From NCBI GenBank assembly GCA_023487645.1, contig JAMDBX010000003.1, positions 1 through 12,457 on the forward strand: 12,457 nucleotides of DNA, given 5' to 3'. The notes under the pieces are model-generated. The model was not told where the DNA came from. It saw only the letters and a list, made by a program, of their open reading frames with translations, and ran no database searches. Below, piece by piece: positions 1 to 6,585 of this stretch. Position numbers and translations under genes: made by a program. The stretch comes from Patescibacteria group bacterium. GTDB lineage: Bacteria; Patescibacteria; Microgenomatia; Daviesbacterales; UBA10151. How positions within the stretch are numbered: position 1 is the stretch's first letter; each line of letters begins with the position of its first letter.

Positions 1-33
1 CAGAAAAAAGATTGAGGATTTGGAGTCAAATCC
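1..33. repeat. Inverted near-copy of the carB 3' end at the window edge
   Basis: Bases 1-33 match the reverse complement of 954-987 at every base apart from one single-base gap. In carB the partner encodes the C-terminal residues RKKIEDLEVKS. In the Fic gene it is read on the opposite strand and gives an atypical tail. The match fades at position 34, just where the Fic sequence becomes family-typical. A shared stretch (GGATTTGACT) could have served as microhomology for a join. Confidence 0.85.
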
Positions 34-794
34 CGCTCATGGTTATCTAAAACCAGCTGATTGGAAACTGCCTGCAAAGTGACATAATATTGCATGGCGC
101 TTTCATCAAAATATTCCTCAAATGAGAAAAATTTCCTGATATCATACCCATCTAAAAACATAATTAAAGTAGCAGTGGCCCTGGCCACCCTGCCGTTTCC
201 GTCTACAAAGGGGTGAATGCGGGCAATTTCGTAGTGAATAATCCCGGCTTTAATAACCGGATGGGTGTCGTGTCCTTCCTTAGAGTTAATCCAATTAACC
301 AAATCCTCCATTAAATAAGGCACTTCCACAGCCGGAGGTGGTGTATAAGATACTTGGCCGGTTTTGGTATTTTTAATTACCACCTGCCTTGATCTGAACC
401 TGCCGGAAATTTCAGGTGCTAAAATTCTTTCAGTAGTTAGCCGGTGGATTTCCAAAATAGTTTCCAAAGTTAACTGATAAATTCCTCCCGAACCTATCTG
501 GGCGGCAATACCGTCAATGAATTTCAAGACATTGCGGTAATTTAAGACCTCCTGAATATCCCTCTCTCTGGCCACAATCTCTTGTCCGGCCAAGACATCC
601 TTCACCTCTTCTTCTGTTAAGGGATTCCCTTCTAAATGAGTGCCGTGATGAATAGTCCTTTCGGCCGCATCTTTTCTGAATTTAGCTTCCCAGGCCGGTA
701 CTAAAGGCGCGTTGACAATGACTTCCCTGGCCGCCTCCACTCTGCCGATATTTTTTAATACTGAACCTGTGATAGTGTATTTGGGGACAAACAT
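1..794 (-). CDS. Fic family protein (Fido domain), 3' end cut by window edge
   Basis: Fic-domain enzymes transfer AMP or another nucleotide part to protein hydroxyl groups; the target here is unknown. Reading down from an ATG at 794, 264 codons are visible. The catalytic motif HPFVDGNGRVAR lies near residues 194-205 and fits HxFx(D/E)GNGRxxR, with the catalytic His at about 194. An N-terminal THLEGN (about 52-57) resembles the inhibitory-helix motif of self-inhibited Fic proteins, although the usual Ser/Thr four residues before the Glu is Gly here. The gene follows carB by 141 bp on the same strand, with a dispersed repeat in the gap, and no clear Shine-Dalgarno is seen. The visible C-terminus reads DLTPNPQSFF, whereas Fic proteins of this type usually continue DLTPW with a hydrophobic helix. 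The odd tail coincides with an inverted copy of the carB 3' end, so the last ~8 codons may not be genuine. Confidence 0.9.
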   Translation of the reverse strand, partial: MFVPKYTITGSVLKNIGRVEAAREVIVNAPLVPAWEAKFRKDAAERTIHHGTHLEGNPLTEEEVKDVLAGQEIVARERDIQEVLNYRNVLKFIDGIAAQIGSGGIYQLTLETILEIHRLTTERILAPEISGRFRSRQVVIKNTKTGQVSYTPPPAVEVPYLMEDLVNWINSKEGHDTHPVIKAGIIHYEIARIHPFVDGNGRVARATATLIMFLDGYDIRKFFSFEEYFDESAMQYYVTLQAVSNQLVLDNHERDLTPNPQSFF

Positions 795-801
795 AATGAT
801 A

Positions 802-900
802 TCTCAAAACTCAAAGTGCAAAGATCAAATCCAAGCGTAAAGTTAAAAACTTTTTTACTTTTGATTTAGTTTTTGATCTTTGATTTTTGATATTTGATCT
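802..900 (+). repeat. Dispersed ~100-bp palindromic heptamer element, copy A
   Basis: This fills most of the 141-bp gap between fic and carB. The left arm holds degenerate heptamers ending in CAAA (ACTCAAA, GTGCAAA, GATCAAA). The right arm holds the reverse-complement type (TTTGATC and variants), so CAAAGATCAAA (819-829) can pair with TTTGATCTTTG (872-882). A second small hairpin, AAAGTT-AAA-AACTTT, lies in the middle (839-853). Copy B at 7653-7749 is nearly the same in inverted orientation, differing mainly by one heptamer and scattered substitutions. It may also act as a terminator-like structure after carB, but that is inference. Confidence 0.85.
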
Positions 901-949
901 TATTATGTTCCATTTCCCGCAAAAAATCCAGGAGTTTAGATGTATTCAT
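866..949 (-). other. Possible 27-codon micro-ORF overlapping the carB stop
   Basis: An ATG at 949 lies inside the last codons of carB in another frame, so the two overlap in a way that would allow translational coupling. The 27-residue product starts MNTSKLLDFLREMEHNK, and its second half (KYQKSKIKN) is made of heptamer-repeat DNA from copy A. It could be a real coupled peptide, the remnant of a gene cut short by the repeat, or chance. There is no independent evidence that it is translated. Confidence 0.2.
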
Positions 950-3900
950 CCCAGGATTTGACTTCCAAATCCTCAATCTTTTTTCTGGCCATTGCAGACG
1001 ATAAGGCAATGGCAGCCTGTAAGTTGGTAATAAGCGGAACACCCAAATCAACGCAATTTCTTCTGATGATAAAGCCGTCTTTTTCTCCTTTTTGCTCTTC
1101 CTGTACTGACAGGTTAATCATTAAATCAACTGCCCCGCTCTTTAGCAGATCCACCACAGAAGGAGATTTATCTTCGGAAATTTTATATACCCGGGTATTT
1201 TTTAACCCGTGTTTTGTCAAGAATTCAGATGTATGTTCGGTGGCATATAAATTGAGTCCCAAATCAGCCAGGTGTTTAGCCGACTCCAAAAAGGCAACCT
1301 TATTTTTCTCTCCCCCTAAAGAAAGAAAAACCGATCTTTTAGGCCACTTAAAACCGGTCGAAAGCAAAGCTTTTAAGTAAGTTTCATGCAAGTCCTCGCC
1401 AAAACAGGCCACCTCGCCTGTTGAAGACATTTCAACCCGCAGTTTAGGATCCGCGCCTTTGATTCTGTTAAAAGAAAATTGGGAAGCTTTGATGCCGACA
1501 TAATCCAAATCTAAAGTATTAAATTTGCCGGCCATGTCTTCGTTAAGCATCACCAAGCAAGCCATCTCCACAAAGTTGTAACCGGTGACTTTGGAAACAA
1601 ATGGGAAAGACCTGGAAGAGCGTAAATTAAGTTCAATTACCATCACCTTATTGTCTTTAGCCATAAATTGAATATTAAAAGGACCGTTGATCTCAAACTT
1701 TTCAATAATTTTTCTGGTAGCTGTTTTAATCTGGCGCATAGTTTCCAAAAACATTTTCTGCGGAGGAAGTACTAAAGTGGCGTCTCCCGAATGGACTCCG
1801 GCATTCTCGATATGTTCGGACAAAGCATAGATAACAAGCTGCCCGTTTTGTGCCACTCCGTCAATTTCTATTTCCTTGGCATTGTCCACAAATTTGGAAA
1901 TGACTACCGGGTGTTCAGGAGAAACATCCGCTGCTTGTTTCAAGTAACTTTGCAGCTCACCTTCGGTATAGGCAATATTCATGGCACTGCCTGACAAGAC
2001 ATAAGAAGGCCTGATCACTACCGGAAAACCGATTTTTTTGGCAAAGACCGAAGCCTCATTAACACTCCTCAATTCCTGCCAAACAGGCTGGTCTATATCA
2101 AGTGTGTCTAAGATAGCGCTGAATTTATGCCTGTTTTCGGCCGCATCAATAAACATTGGATCAGTTCCCAAAATTTTCATCCCGGCTATGTATGCCTTGA
2201 CGGCCAAATTATTGGGGATCTGTCCTCCAAAAGCCAATACCAATCCGGCATTTTGCTCAATATCATAAACATCCTGCACTCTTTCAAACGATAGCTCCTC
2301 GAAATAGAGCTTGTCAGCGCTGTCAAAATCTGTGGAAACAGTCTCGGGATTGCAGTTTATAATGACTGCTTCCAAACCCTTTTTCCGAAAAGTTTGGGCT
2401 GCTGTCACAGAACACCAGTCAAACTCCACTGAAGAGCCGATTCTATATGGCCCGGAACCAAGGACGATAACCTTAGGTAACTTAAGTAACTTAGGTAACT
2501 TAGGGGTTTCGTCCTCGCTTCCGTTATATGTCAAATAAAGGTAGTTTGTTTTGGCCGGATATTCAGCCGCCAGAGTATCGATATGTTTAACTTTGGGTAA
2601 AATCCCCCACCTCTTTCTCTCCTGCCTGACATCTTTCTCGGACCTGATAAAGCTTTCGGCAATTAATTTATCTGAAAAGCCTAACCTTTTAGCCTCCCTT
2701 AAAGTTCCTTTATCAAATTTAAGTTTGCCGGTCCGCAGTTGATGTTCGAAGTGAACAACCTCCAGAAGCTGATTCAAAAACCAGGGGTCTATGCCGGTAG
2801 CCTCATAAATCCGGCTAACCGGTGTGCCATTGGCCAATTCCTGGCCTACTGCGAACAGCCGTTGAGTGCTTGGAGAAAGCATATCCTTAAGAGCACCGGC
2901 AGGCAAATCCTTACCACCCAATAATCCATCCCGATCAGTTTCCAAAGACCTGATGCCTTTTTGCAAAGCTTCCGGAAAACTTCGGCCTATGGCCATTACT
3001 TCTCCGACGCTTTTCATTTCCGAGCCAATCGAATAATGAGCCCCGATAAATTTTTGCAGATCCCATCTTGGGATTTTGACCACAATGTAATCCAGACTGG
3101 GTTCAAAAAAGGCCGAGGTGGTTTTGGTGACACTGTTTCTTAAGGATAATAAGTCATAGCCCAAAGCCAGTTTGGCAGCAATGTAAGCCAAAGGGTATCC
3201 GGTGGCTTTGGAAGCTAAAGCAGACGAACGGGACAATCTGGCATTGACTTCAATTACTCTGTAGTCGTTATTAATAGGATTTAAGGCAAACTGGATATTG
3301 CATTCACCCACAATCCCCAGATGCTCAATTACTTTCAACGACAATTGTCTTAAAAAATGATACTGATAATTATTCAGCGTTTGGGAAGGTGCTACCACAA
3401 TGCTTTCACCCGTGTGGACTCCTAAAGGGTCTAAATTTTCCATATTGCAAACTGTGATTTTATTACCCAATTTATCTCTGACCACTTCATATTCAATCTC
3501 TTTCCAGTGCTTAAGATACTCCTCAACGCTGACTTGGGGAGCAAGTTTTAAGGCTTGAGAAACTACTTTCTGGAGTTCTTCTTTTGAATGAACTATGGAT
3601 GAACCTAAACCGCCTAAGGAAAAGCCGGATCGGACAATCAAGGGAAAACCTAATTTTTTGCCGATCTTTAAGGCCTGCTTTAGACTTTTAGCAAAACCGC
3701 CATTTGGCACTTTGACATCAATGCTCTTTAAGCTTTCGGCAAAGATTTGGCGGTCTTCTGTTATTTTAATAGCCGAGATTGGACTACCTAAAACTTTAAC
3801 CCCGTGTTTTTTCAAAACGCCGGACGAATGAAGCACCAATCCGCAATTTAGAGCAGTTTGTCCGCCAAAGCCCAGTAAAATCCCATCCGGTTTCTCTTTT

Positions 3901-4124
3901 CCAATTATTCTCTCCACAAAGTGCGGAGTCACTGGTAAAAAATAGACTTTGGAAGCCAGTTCCTTGGAGGTTTGAATAGTGGCAATATTGGGATTGACCA
4001 AAACAGTTTCAACCCCCTCCTGCTTTAAGGCTTTTAAGGCTTGGGAGCCGGAATAATCAAACTCTCCTGCTTCTCCAATTTTTAATGCACCTGAACCTAA
4101 GACTAAAACTTTTTTCATTTTCAT
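936..4124 (-). CDS. carB: Carbamoyl-phosphate synthase, large subunit
   Basis: CarB makes carbamoyl phosphate from bicarbonate, two ATP and ammonia delivered by CarA; this feeds PyrB. At 1062 residues it is close to the usual ~1070. Visible parts: N-terminal motif VLVLGSGALKIGEAGEFDYS (6-25); first ATP-grasp half with VRSGFSLGGLGSS (164-176) and EVNARLSRSSALASKATGY (292-310); a middle oligomerisation region; a second half starting VIVLGSGPYRIGSSVEFDW near 553; and a C-terminal MGS-like regulatory domain from about 920. Wording such as VCNMENLDPLGVHTGESI resembles Bacteroidetes and eukaryotic CAD enzymes more than E. coli CarB (from memory). Residues ~540-551 come from a 9-bp tandem repeat. 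The start is ATG 4124, with ATG 4118 two codons later as an alternative. Neither has a clear Shine-Dalgarno, because the upstream DNA is repeat. carA ends 21 bp upstream. Confidence 0.97.
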   Translation of the reverse strand: MKMKKVLVLGSGALKIGEAGEFDYSGSQALKALKQEGVETVLVNPNIATIQTSKELASKVYFLPVTPHFVERIIGKEKPDGILLGFGGQTALNCGLVLHSSGVLKKHGVKVLGSPISAIKITEDRQIFAESLKSIDVKVPNGGFAKSLKQALKIGKKLGFPLIVRSGFSLGGLGSSIVHSKEELQKVVSQALKLAPQVSVEEYLKHWKEIEYEVVRDKLGNKITVCNMENLDPLGVHTGESIVVAPSQTLNNYQYHFLRQLSLKVIEHLGIVGECNIQFALNPINNDYRVIEVNARLSRSSALASKATGYPLAYIAAKLALGYDLLSLRNSVTKTTSAFFEPSLDYIVVKIPRWDLQKFIGAHYSIGSEMKSVGEVMAIGRSFPEALQKGIRSLETDRDGLLGGKDLPAGALKDMLSPSTQRLFAVGQELANGTPVSRIYEATGIDPWFLNQLLEVVHFEHQLRTGKLKFDKGTLREAKRLGFSDKLIAESFIRSEKDVRQERKRWGILPKVKHIDTLAAEYPAKTNYLYLTYNGSEDETPKLPKLLKLPKVIVLGSGPYRIGSSVEFDWCSVTAAQTFRKKGLEAVIINCNPETVSTDFDSADKLYFEELSFERVQDVYDIEQNAGLVLAFGGQIPNNLAVKAYIAGMKILGTDPMFIDAAENRHKFSAILDTLDIDQPVWQELRSVNEASVFAKKIGFPVVIRPSYVLSGSAMNIAYTEGELQSYLKQAADVSPEHPVVISKFVDNAKEIEIDGVAQNGQLVIYALSEHIENAGVHSGDATLVLPPQKMFLETMRQIKTATRKIIEKFEINGPFNIQFMAKDNKVMVIELNLRSSRSFPFVSKVTGYNFVEMACLVMLNEDMAGKFNTLDLDYVGIKASQFSFNRIKGADPKLRVEMSSTGEVACFGEDLHETYLKALLSTGFKWPKRSVFLSLGGEKNKVAFLESAKHLADLGLNLYATEHTSEFLTKHGLKNTRVYKISEDKSPSVVDLLKSGAVDLMINLSVQEEQKGEKDGFIIRRNCVDLGVPLITNLQAAIALSSAMARKKIEDLEVKSWDEYI
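2473..2504. repeat. 9-bp tandem repeat inside carB
   Basis: About 3.5 copies of TTAGGTAAC/TTAAGTAAC stand in tandem. The period is three codons, so on the coding strand it reads as repeated CCT-AAG-TTA (Pro-Lys-Leu) at CarB residues ~540-551. That is the linker between the first synthetase half with its oligomerisation region and the second half. The frame is kept whatever the copy number. The same repeat type occurs at 4123-4159. Confidence 0.85.
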
Positions 4125-4159
4125 AAGTGACTTAAGTAACTTAAGCTACTTAAGATAAC
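4123..4159. repeat. 9-bp tandem repeat forming the carA/carB junction
   Basis: Four copies of a TTAAGTAAC-like unit (TTAAGTAAC, TTAAGCTAC, TTAAGATAAC, ATAAGTGAC). They supply the last codons and TAG stop of carA, the 21-bp spacer, and the bases up to the carB ATG. As a result no recognisable Shine-Dalgarno precedes carB. The unit is the same family as the repeat inside carB at 2473-2504. Confidence 0.85.
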
Positions 4160-5189
4160 TCAAAAATTCATCAAATAAATATTCCGCGTCAGTCGGACCG
4201 GGTGTGGCTTCAGGGTGAAACTGGACAGACATAAAGGGTTTAGATTTGTGTCTAATTCCCTCATTGGTACCATCATTTAAGTTGGTAAACCATTCACTCC
4301 ATCCTGAAGGAAGCTTTTTAGAATCCACTGCAAAACCGTGGTTTTGGCTGGTAATCAATCCCTTTTTAGTAATTAAATCTTGTACCGGCTGGTTTTGGCT
4401 ACGGTGGCCAAACTTCAATTTGTAAGTCTGCCCTCCTGCAGCTAAAGCCAATATCTGGTTGCCCAAACAGATACCAAAAATAGGGATATTTTTCTCCATT
4501 ATTTTTTTCACATTTTTAATAGTTGCAGTAGCCTGTTTAGGGTCACCCGGGCCGTTTGAGATCATTACCGCATCAAAATCTATACCGGAAGATAAGGGAT
4601 CAAAATCCCAGGGTACTTTAGTCACCTTCACTTTTCTTTTAAGGAAACTTTTGATTATGGTTTCTTTTGCTCCGCAATCAATGAGGATAATGTGTTTTTT
4701 ACCCTCCCCATATACTTCTATTTTTTTTGTGCTGACATAGGGTAAAAAATTTTCTGTTTTTTCACTTTGAACTTTGAACTTTGAACTTTGAACTTCTACC
4801 CTTCCCATCATCACTCCATGGTGCCTTAATTTTCTGGTCAATTCCCTGGTATCCATTCCCCAGAGAGCCGGTATGTTTTCCTGCTTAAGCCATGCCCCAA
4901 GACTCTGTTTGGCTTCAAAATGAGAATATTTGTCAATATAATTTTGGACAATTAACCCTTTTATTTGGATCTTCCTGGATTCAAGCTGACTTATATCTGG
5001 CACACCATAATTGCCGATTAAAGGATAGGTCAGCACTAAAATCTGACCAAAATATGAAGGATCGGTTAAGCTTTCAGGATAACCCACCATTCCGGTATTA
5101 AAAACCACCTCGCCAGAGGTGGCAGAGTCTGCTCCGAAGGATTGTCCTTCGAAAACAGTCCCGTCCGACAATACCAATTTCCCAACCAT
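4146..5189 (-). CDS. carA: Carbamoyl-phosphate synthase, small (glutaminase) subunit
   Basis: CarA hydrolyses glutamine and channels ammonia to CarB. At 347 residues it is slightly short of the usual ~360-380. The N-terminal domain (1-130) carries GEVVFNTGMVGYPESLTDPS. The C-terminal class I glutaminase domain (about 165-347) has the full triad: Cys241 in GICLGNQ, His325 and Glu327 in QFHPEATPGP. GICLGNQ has Asn where E. coli CarA has His. Residues 133-142 (VQSSKFKVQS) are encoded by a heptamer array lying in the linker between the two domains. The ATG at 5189 is 1 nt after the pyrB stop, which points to translational coupling, and carB follows 21 bp downstream. Confidence 0.97.
   Translation of the reverse strand: MVGKLVLSDGTVFEGQSFGADSATSGEVVFNTGMVGYPESLTDPSYFGQILVLTYPLIGNYGVPDISQLESRKIQIKGLIVQNYIDKYSHFEAKQSLGAWLKQENIPALWGMDTRELTRKLRHHGVMMGRVEVQSSKFKVQSEKTENFLPYVSTKKIEVYGEGKKHIILIDCGAKETIIKSFLKRKVKVTKVPWDFDPLSSGIDFDAVMISNGPGDPKQATATIKNVKKIMEKNIPIFGICLGNQILALAAGGQTYKLKFGHRSQNQPVQDLITKKGLITSQNHGFAVDSKKLPSGWSEWFTNLNDGTNEGIRHKSKPFMSVQFHPEATPGPTDAEYLFDEFLSYLK
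4764..4795. repeat. Heptamer array (ACTTTGA)4 inside carA
   Basis: Four perfect 7-bp units plus a partial one. On the coding strand it reads GTTCAAA repeats, which have no stop in any frame; the other strand gives TGA in every frame once the array is about three units long. The array encodes VQSSKFKVQS in the linker between the CarA N-terminal and glutaminase domains, a place that should tolerate added residues. Confidence 0.9.
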
Positions 5190-5190
5190 A

Positions 5191-6129
5191 TTATTTCTGC
5201 ATTCTACCTAAAACCAAGGTTAATAAAGCTTCCCTGACATACAAACCGTTTCTGGCTTGCTTAAAGTAAATAGCGTTTGGATGGGCATCTAAAGAAGAGT
5301 CCATTTCATTTACCCTTGGCAAGGGATGCATCAGCTTTACTCCTTTGTCTAAATACCTCTTAAATGATGCATCTAAAACAAACAGGTCTTTGATTTTTTT
5401 GTATGCTTCTAAATCAGTAAACCTCTCTTTTTGCACTCTGGTTTGATATAAAAAATCTACCCCATCCAAATGTTTGGGAAGTTTACTTAAAACCTCAAAC
5501 TCCCTGCCTCTTTTCCTTAAAAGTTCCAAGTATTCAGCAGGCATGGCCAAAGTGGGATGAGAAATAAAAACTTGCTTAACCTTAAAATGGGAAAGGGCAA
5601 TAGATAAAGCATGAACAGTTCTGCCATATTTTAGATCACCCATAAAAGCAACTGTAATTCCATCTAATTTGCCTGATTCTTTTAAGATGGTGTACATATC
5701 CAACATTGTTTGGGTGGGATGCTGGTTAGGGCCGTCTCCCCCGTTAATTACCGGGATATCCGCTATCTCGGCCGCTCTTTTGGCAGAACCGGCCTCGGGG
5801 TGCCTTATAATCAACACATCTGCATAAGAATCAATTATTCTAATAGTATCTTCGAAACTTTCCCCTTTATGAATACTTGTGGACTCGGGATCATTAAACC
5901 CGATGATTCCCATACCGATTTTTTGGGCTGCGGCGCGGAATGACTGTTCGGTTCTGGTGGAAGGCTCAAAGAATAAAAGTCCGGCTATTTTACCCTGGGC
6001 TATAGTGTAATTGGATCTGTCATGTTTCACAAAAGTCGGGTCAAACTTTTTTGCGGTTTTTAAGACAAACAGGAGATCCTCTTTGGAGAAATCGTTTATA
6101 TCTATAATATCTCTGCCCTTAAAGTTCAT
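5191..6129 (-). CDS. pyrB: Aspartate carbamoyltransferase, catalytic chain
   Basis: PyrB joins carbamoyl phosphate and aspartate to make N-carbamoyl-aspartate, the committed step of pyrimidine synthesis. From ATG 6129 the protein has 312 residues, normal for the family. Visible motifs: STRT (57-60) for carbamoyl phosphate, HKGES (87-91) with the active-site Lys, HPEAGS (110-115), GDGPNQHPTQ (131-140) and HPLPR (268-272). The frame stays open upstream to a TTG at 6192, but that extension runs through the leader hairpin. ATG 6129 has AGGA (6136-6139) six bases ahead, and its product begins MNFKGRDII as expected. The gene heads the pyrB-carA-carB operon. No regulatory chain (pyrI) is seen in the window. 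Confidence 0.97.
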   Translation of the reverse strand: MNFKGRDIIDINDFSKEDLLFVLKTAKKFDPTFVKHDRSNYTIAQGKIAGLLFFEPSTRTEQSFRAAAQKIGMGIIGFNDPESTSIHKGESFEDTIRIIDSYADVLIIRHPEAGSAKRAAEIADIPVINGGDGPNQHPTQTMLDMYTILKESGKLDGITVAFMGDLKYGRTVHALSIALSHFKVKQVFISHPTLAMPAEYLELLRKRGREFEVLSKLPKHLDGVDFLYQTRVQKERFTDLEAYKKIKDLFVLDASFKRYLDKGVKLMHPLPRVNEMDSSLDAHPNAIYFKQARNGLYVREALLTLVLGRMQK

Positions 6130-6135
6130 ATTTTT

Positions 6136-6139
6136 TCCT
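6136..6139 (-). promoter_or_regulatory. Shine-Dalgarno of pyrB
   Basis: AGGA on the minus strand, six bases before ATG 6129. It decides the start against the longer TTG-initiated frame. It comes directly after the U-tract of the leader hairpin, so terminator and ribosome site are adjacent. Confidence 0.7.
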
Positions 6140-6164
6140 AAAAAAAACCGCCCCCACGGCGGTT
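6140..6164 (-). terminator. Intrinsic terminator-like hairpin in the pyr leader (putative attenuator)
   Basis: On the minus strand AACCGCC (6164-6158) pairs with GGCGGTT (6152-6146) around a 5-nt loop, giving a 7-bp GC-rich stem that runs into a stretch of eight T's (6147-6140). It sits between the pyr promoter and the pyrB Shine-Dalgarno. There is no upstream gene on this strand for it to terminate, so attenuation is the natural reading. Confidence 0.75.
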
Positions 6165-6169
6165 GTAAT

Positions 6170-6208
6170 TTAGCCTCTAAATATAGTTTCAAATTTACAA
6201 ATATGCAT
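6170..6208 (-). other. Putative 12-codon pyr leader peptide ORF
   Basis: ATG at 6208 to TAA at 6170 encodes MHICKFETIFRG. The stop lies only 5 nt before the 5' arm of the leader hairpin, so a ribosome reaching the stop would cover that arm. The DNA is T-rich on the coding strand, which in E. coli pyrBI is where RNA polymerase pauses when UTP is low. No clear Shine-Dalgarno precedes it, and the predicted transcript start is only ~10 nt upstream. Confidence 0.4.
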
Positions 6209-6212
6209 ATTT
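6199..6212. repeat. 14-bp perfect palindrome just downstream of the pyr transcript start
   Basis: AAATATGCATATTT is a perfect inverted repeat at about +6 to +19 of the predicted pyr transcript, and overlaps the leader ATG. It could be an operator for a dimeric regulator, or an AT-rich coincidence. Confidence 0.45.
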
Positions 6213-6224
6213 ATCTTGGGGATA

Positions 6225-6253
6225 AGTGTAAAGTAATCTTGCACCGATGTCAA
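6225..6253 (-). promoter_or_regulatory. Sigma70-type promoter of the pyrB-carA-carB operon
   Basis: Minus-strand TTGACA (6253-6248, perfect -35), a 17-bp spacer, and TACACT (6230-6225, four of six -10 bases). The transcript would start near 6218-6217, at or just after a run of four C's, leaving a ~90-nt leader before pyrB. Confidence 0.75.
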
Positions 6254-6318
6254 GAGGATAAATTATAGGATACCTCATCTCTTCATCATTTATGATAAGA
6301 TAAAAAGAGAGCAATTTT

Positions 6319-6585
6319 ATGGCTAAAAGAGATTCTAAGGGGTTTTCGTTTCACAAAGAACTAATAAAGCAGCTGATTACTTTGTCTACTTCAGCTTTCG
6401 GTTTGGCAGCAGCTTTGGCCTGGAATGACACTATCCAGCAGACAGTCAAGGAGTTTGTTGAACCCAGATTACCCGGTTCTGGTATTGCCTCAAGATTTAT
6501 CTATGCTTTACTCGTCACAGCCCTGGGTGTAATCATTACCTATCAACTGTCCCGCCTGGCTGTCCGTTTTGGCGCTAAAAGATAA
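6319..6585 (+). CDS. DUF5654-like small membrane protein
   Basis: This 88-residue protein of unknown function resembles the DUF5654 family, which from memory is common in Patescibacteria and archaea; the assignment rests on recall of the pattern TTAFGLAAALAWNdtIq. It has a basic N-terminus, a first hydrophobic segment at about 18-36 (STSAFGLAAALAW), a short loop, and a second at about 58-80 (FIYALLVTALGVIITYQL), ending in basic residues. ATG 6319 follows a GAGAG-type weak ribosome site by about 7 nt. The gene diverges from the pyr operon, and its last 11 bp overlap the recF 3' end (6575-6585) in convergent orientation. A TATGAT at 6291-6296 could be its -10, without a good -35. Nothing ties it functionally to its neighbours. 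Confidence 0.8.
   Translation: MAKRDSKGFSFHKELIKQLITLSTSAFGLAAALAWNDTIQQTVKEFVEPRLPGSGIASRFIYALLVTALGVIITYQLSRLAVRFGAKR

Noticed and set aside
866..1051. 61-codon minus-strand frame across the carB end
   Set aside because: Its upstream half lies fully inside carB in another frame. Only the short 27-codon part after ATG 949 is worth noting, with low confidence.
940..1380. 146-codon plus-strand frame antisense to carB
   Set aside because: It mirrors the MGS-domain coding region of carB, has no family-like features, and carB is unmistakable in this region.
6130..6192. N-terminal extension of PyrB from a TTG at 6192
   Set aside because: It would translate through the terminator hairpin and U-tract, the residues do not resemble PyrB, and ATG 6129 has a proper AGGA and a family-typical start.
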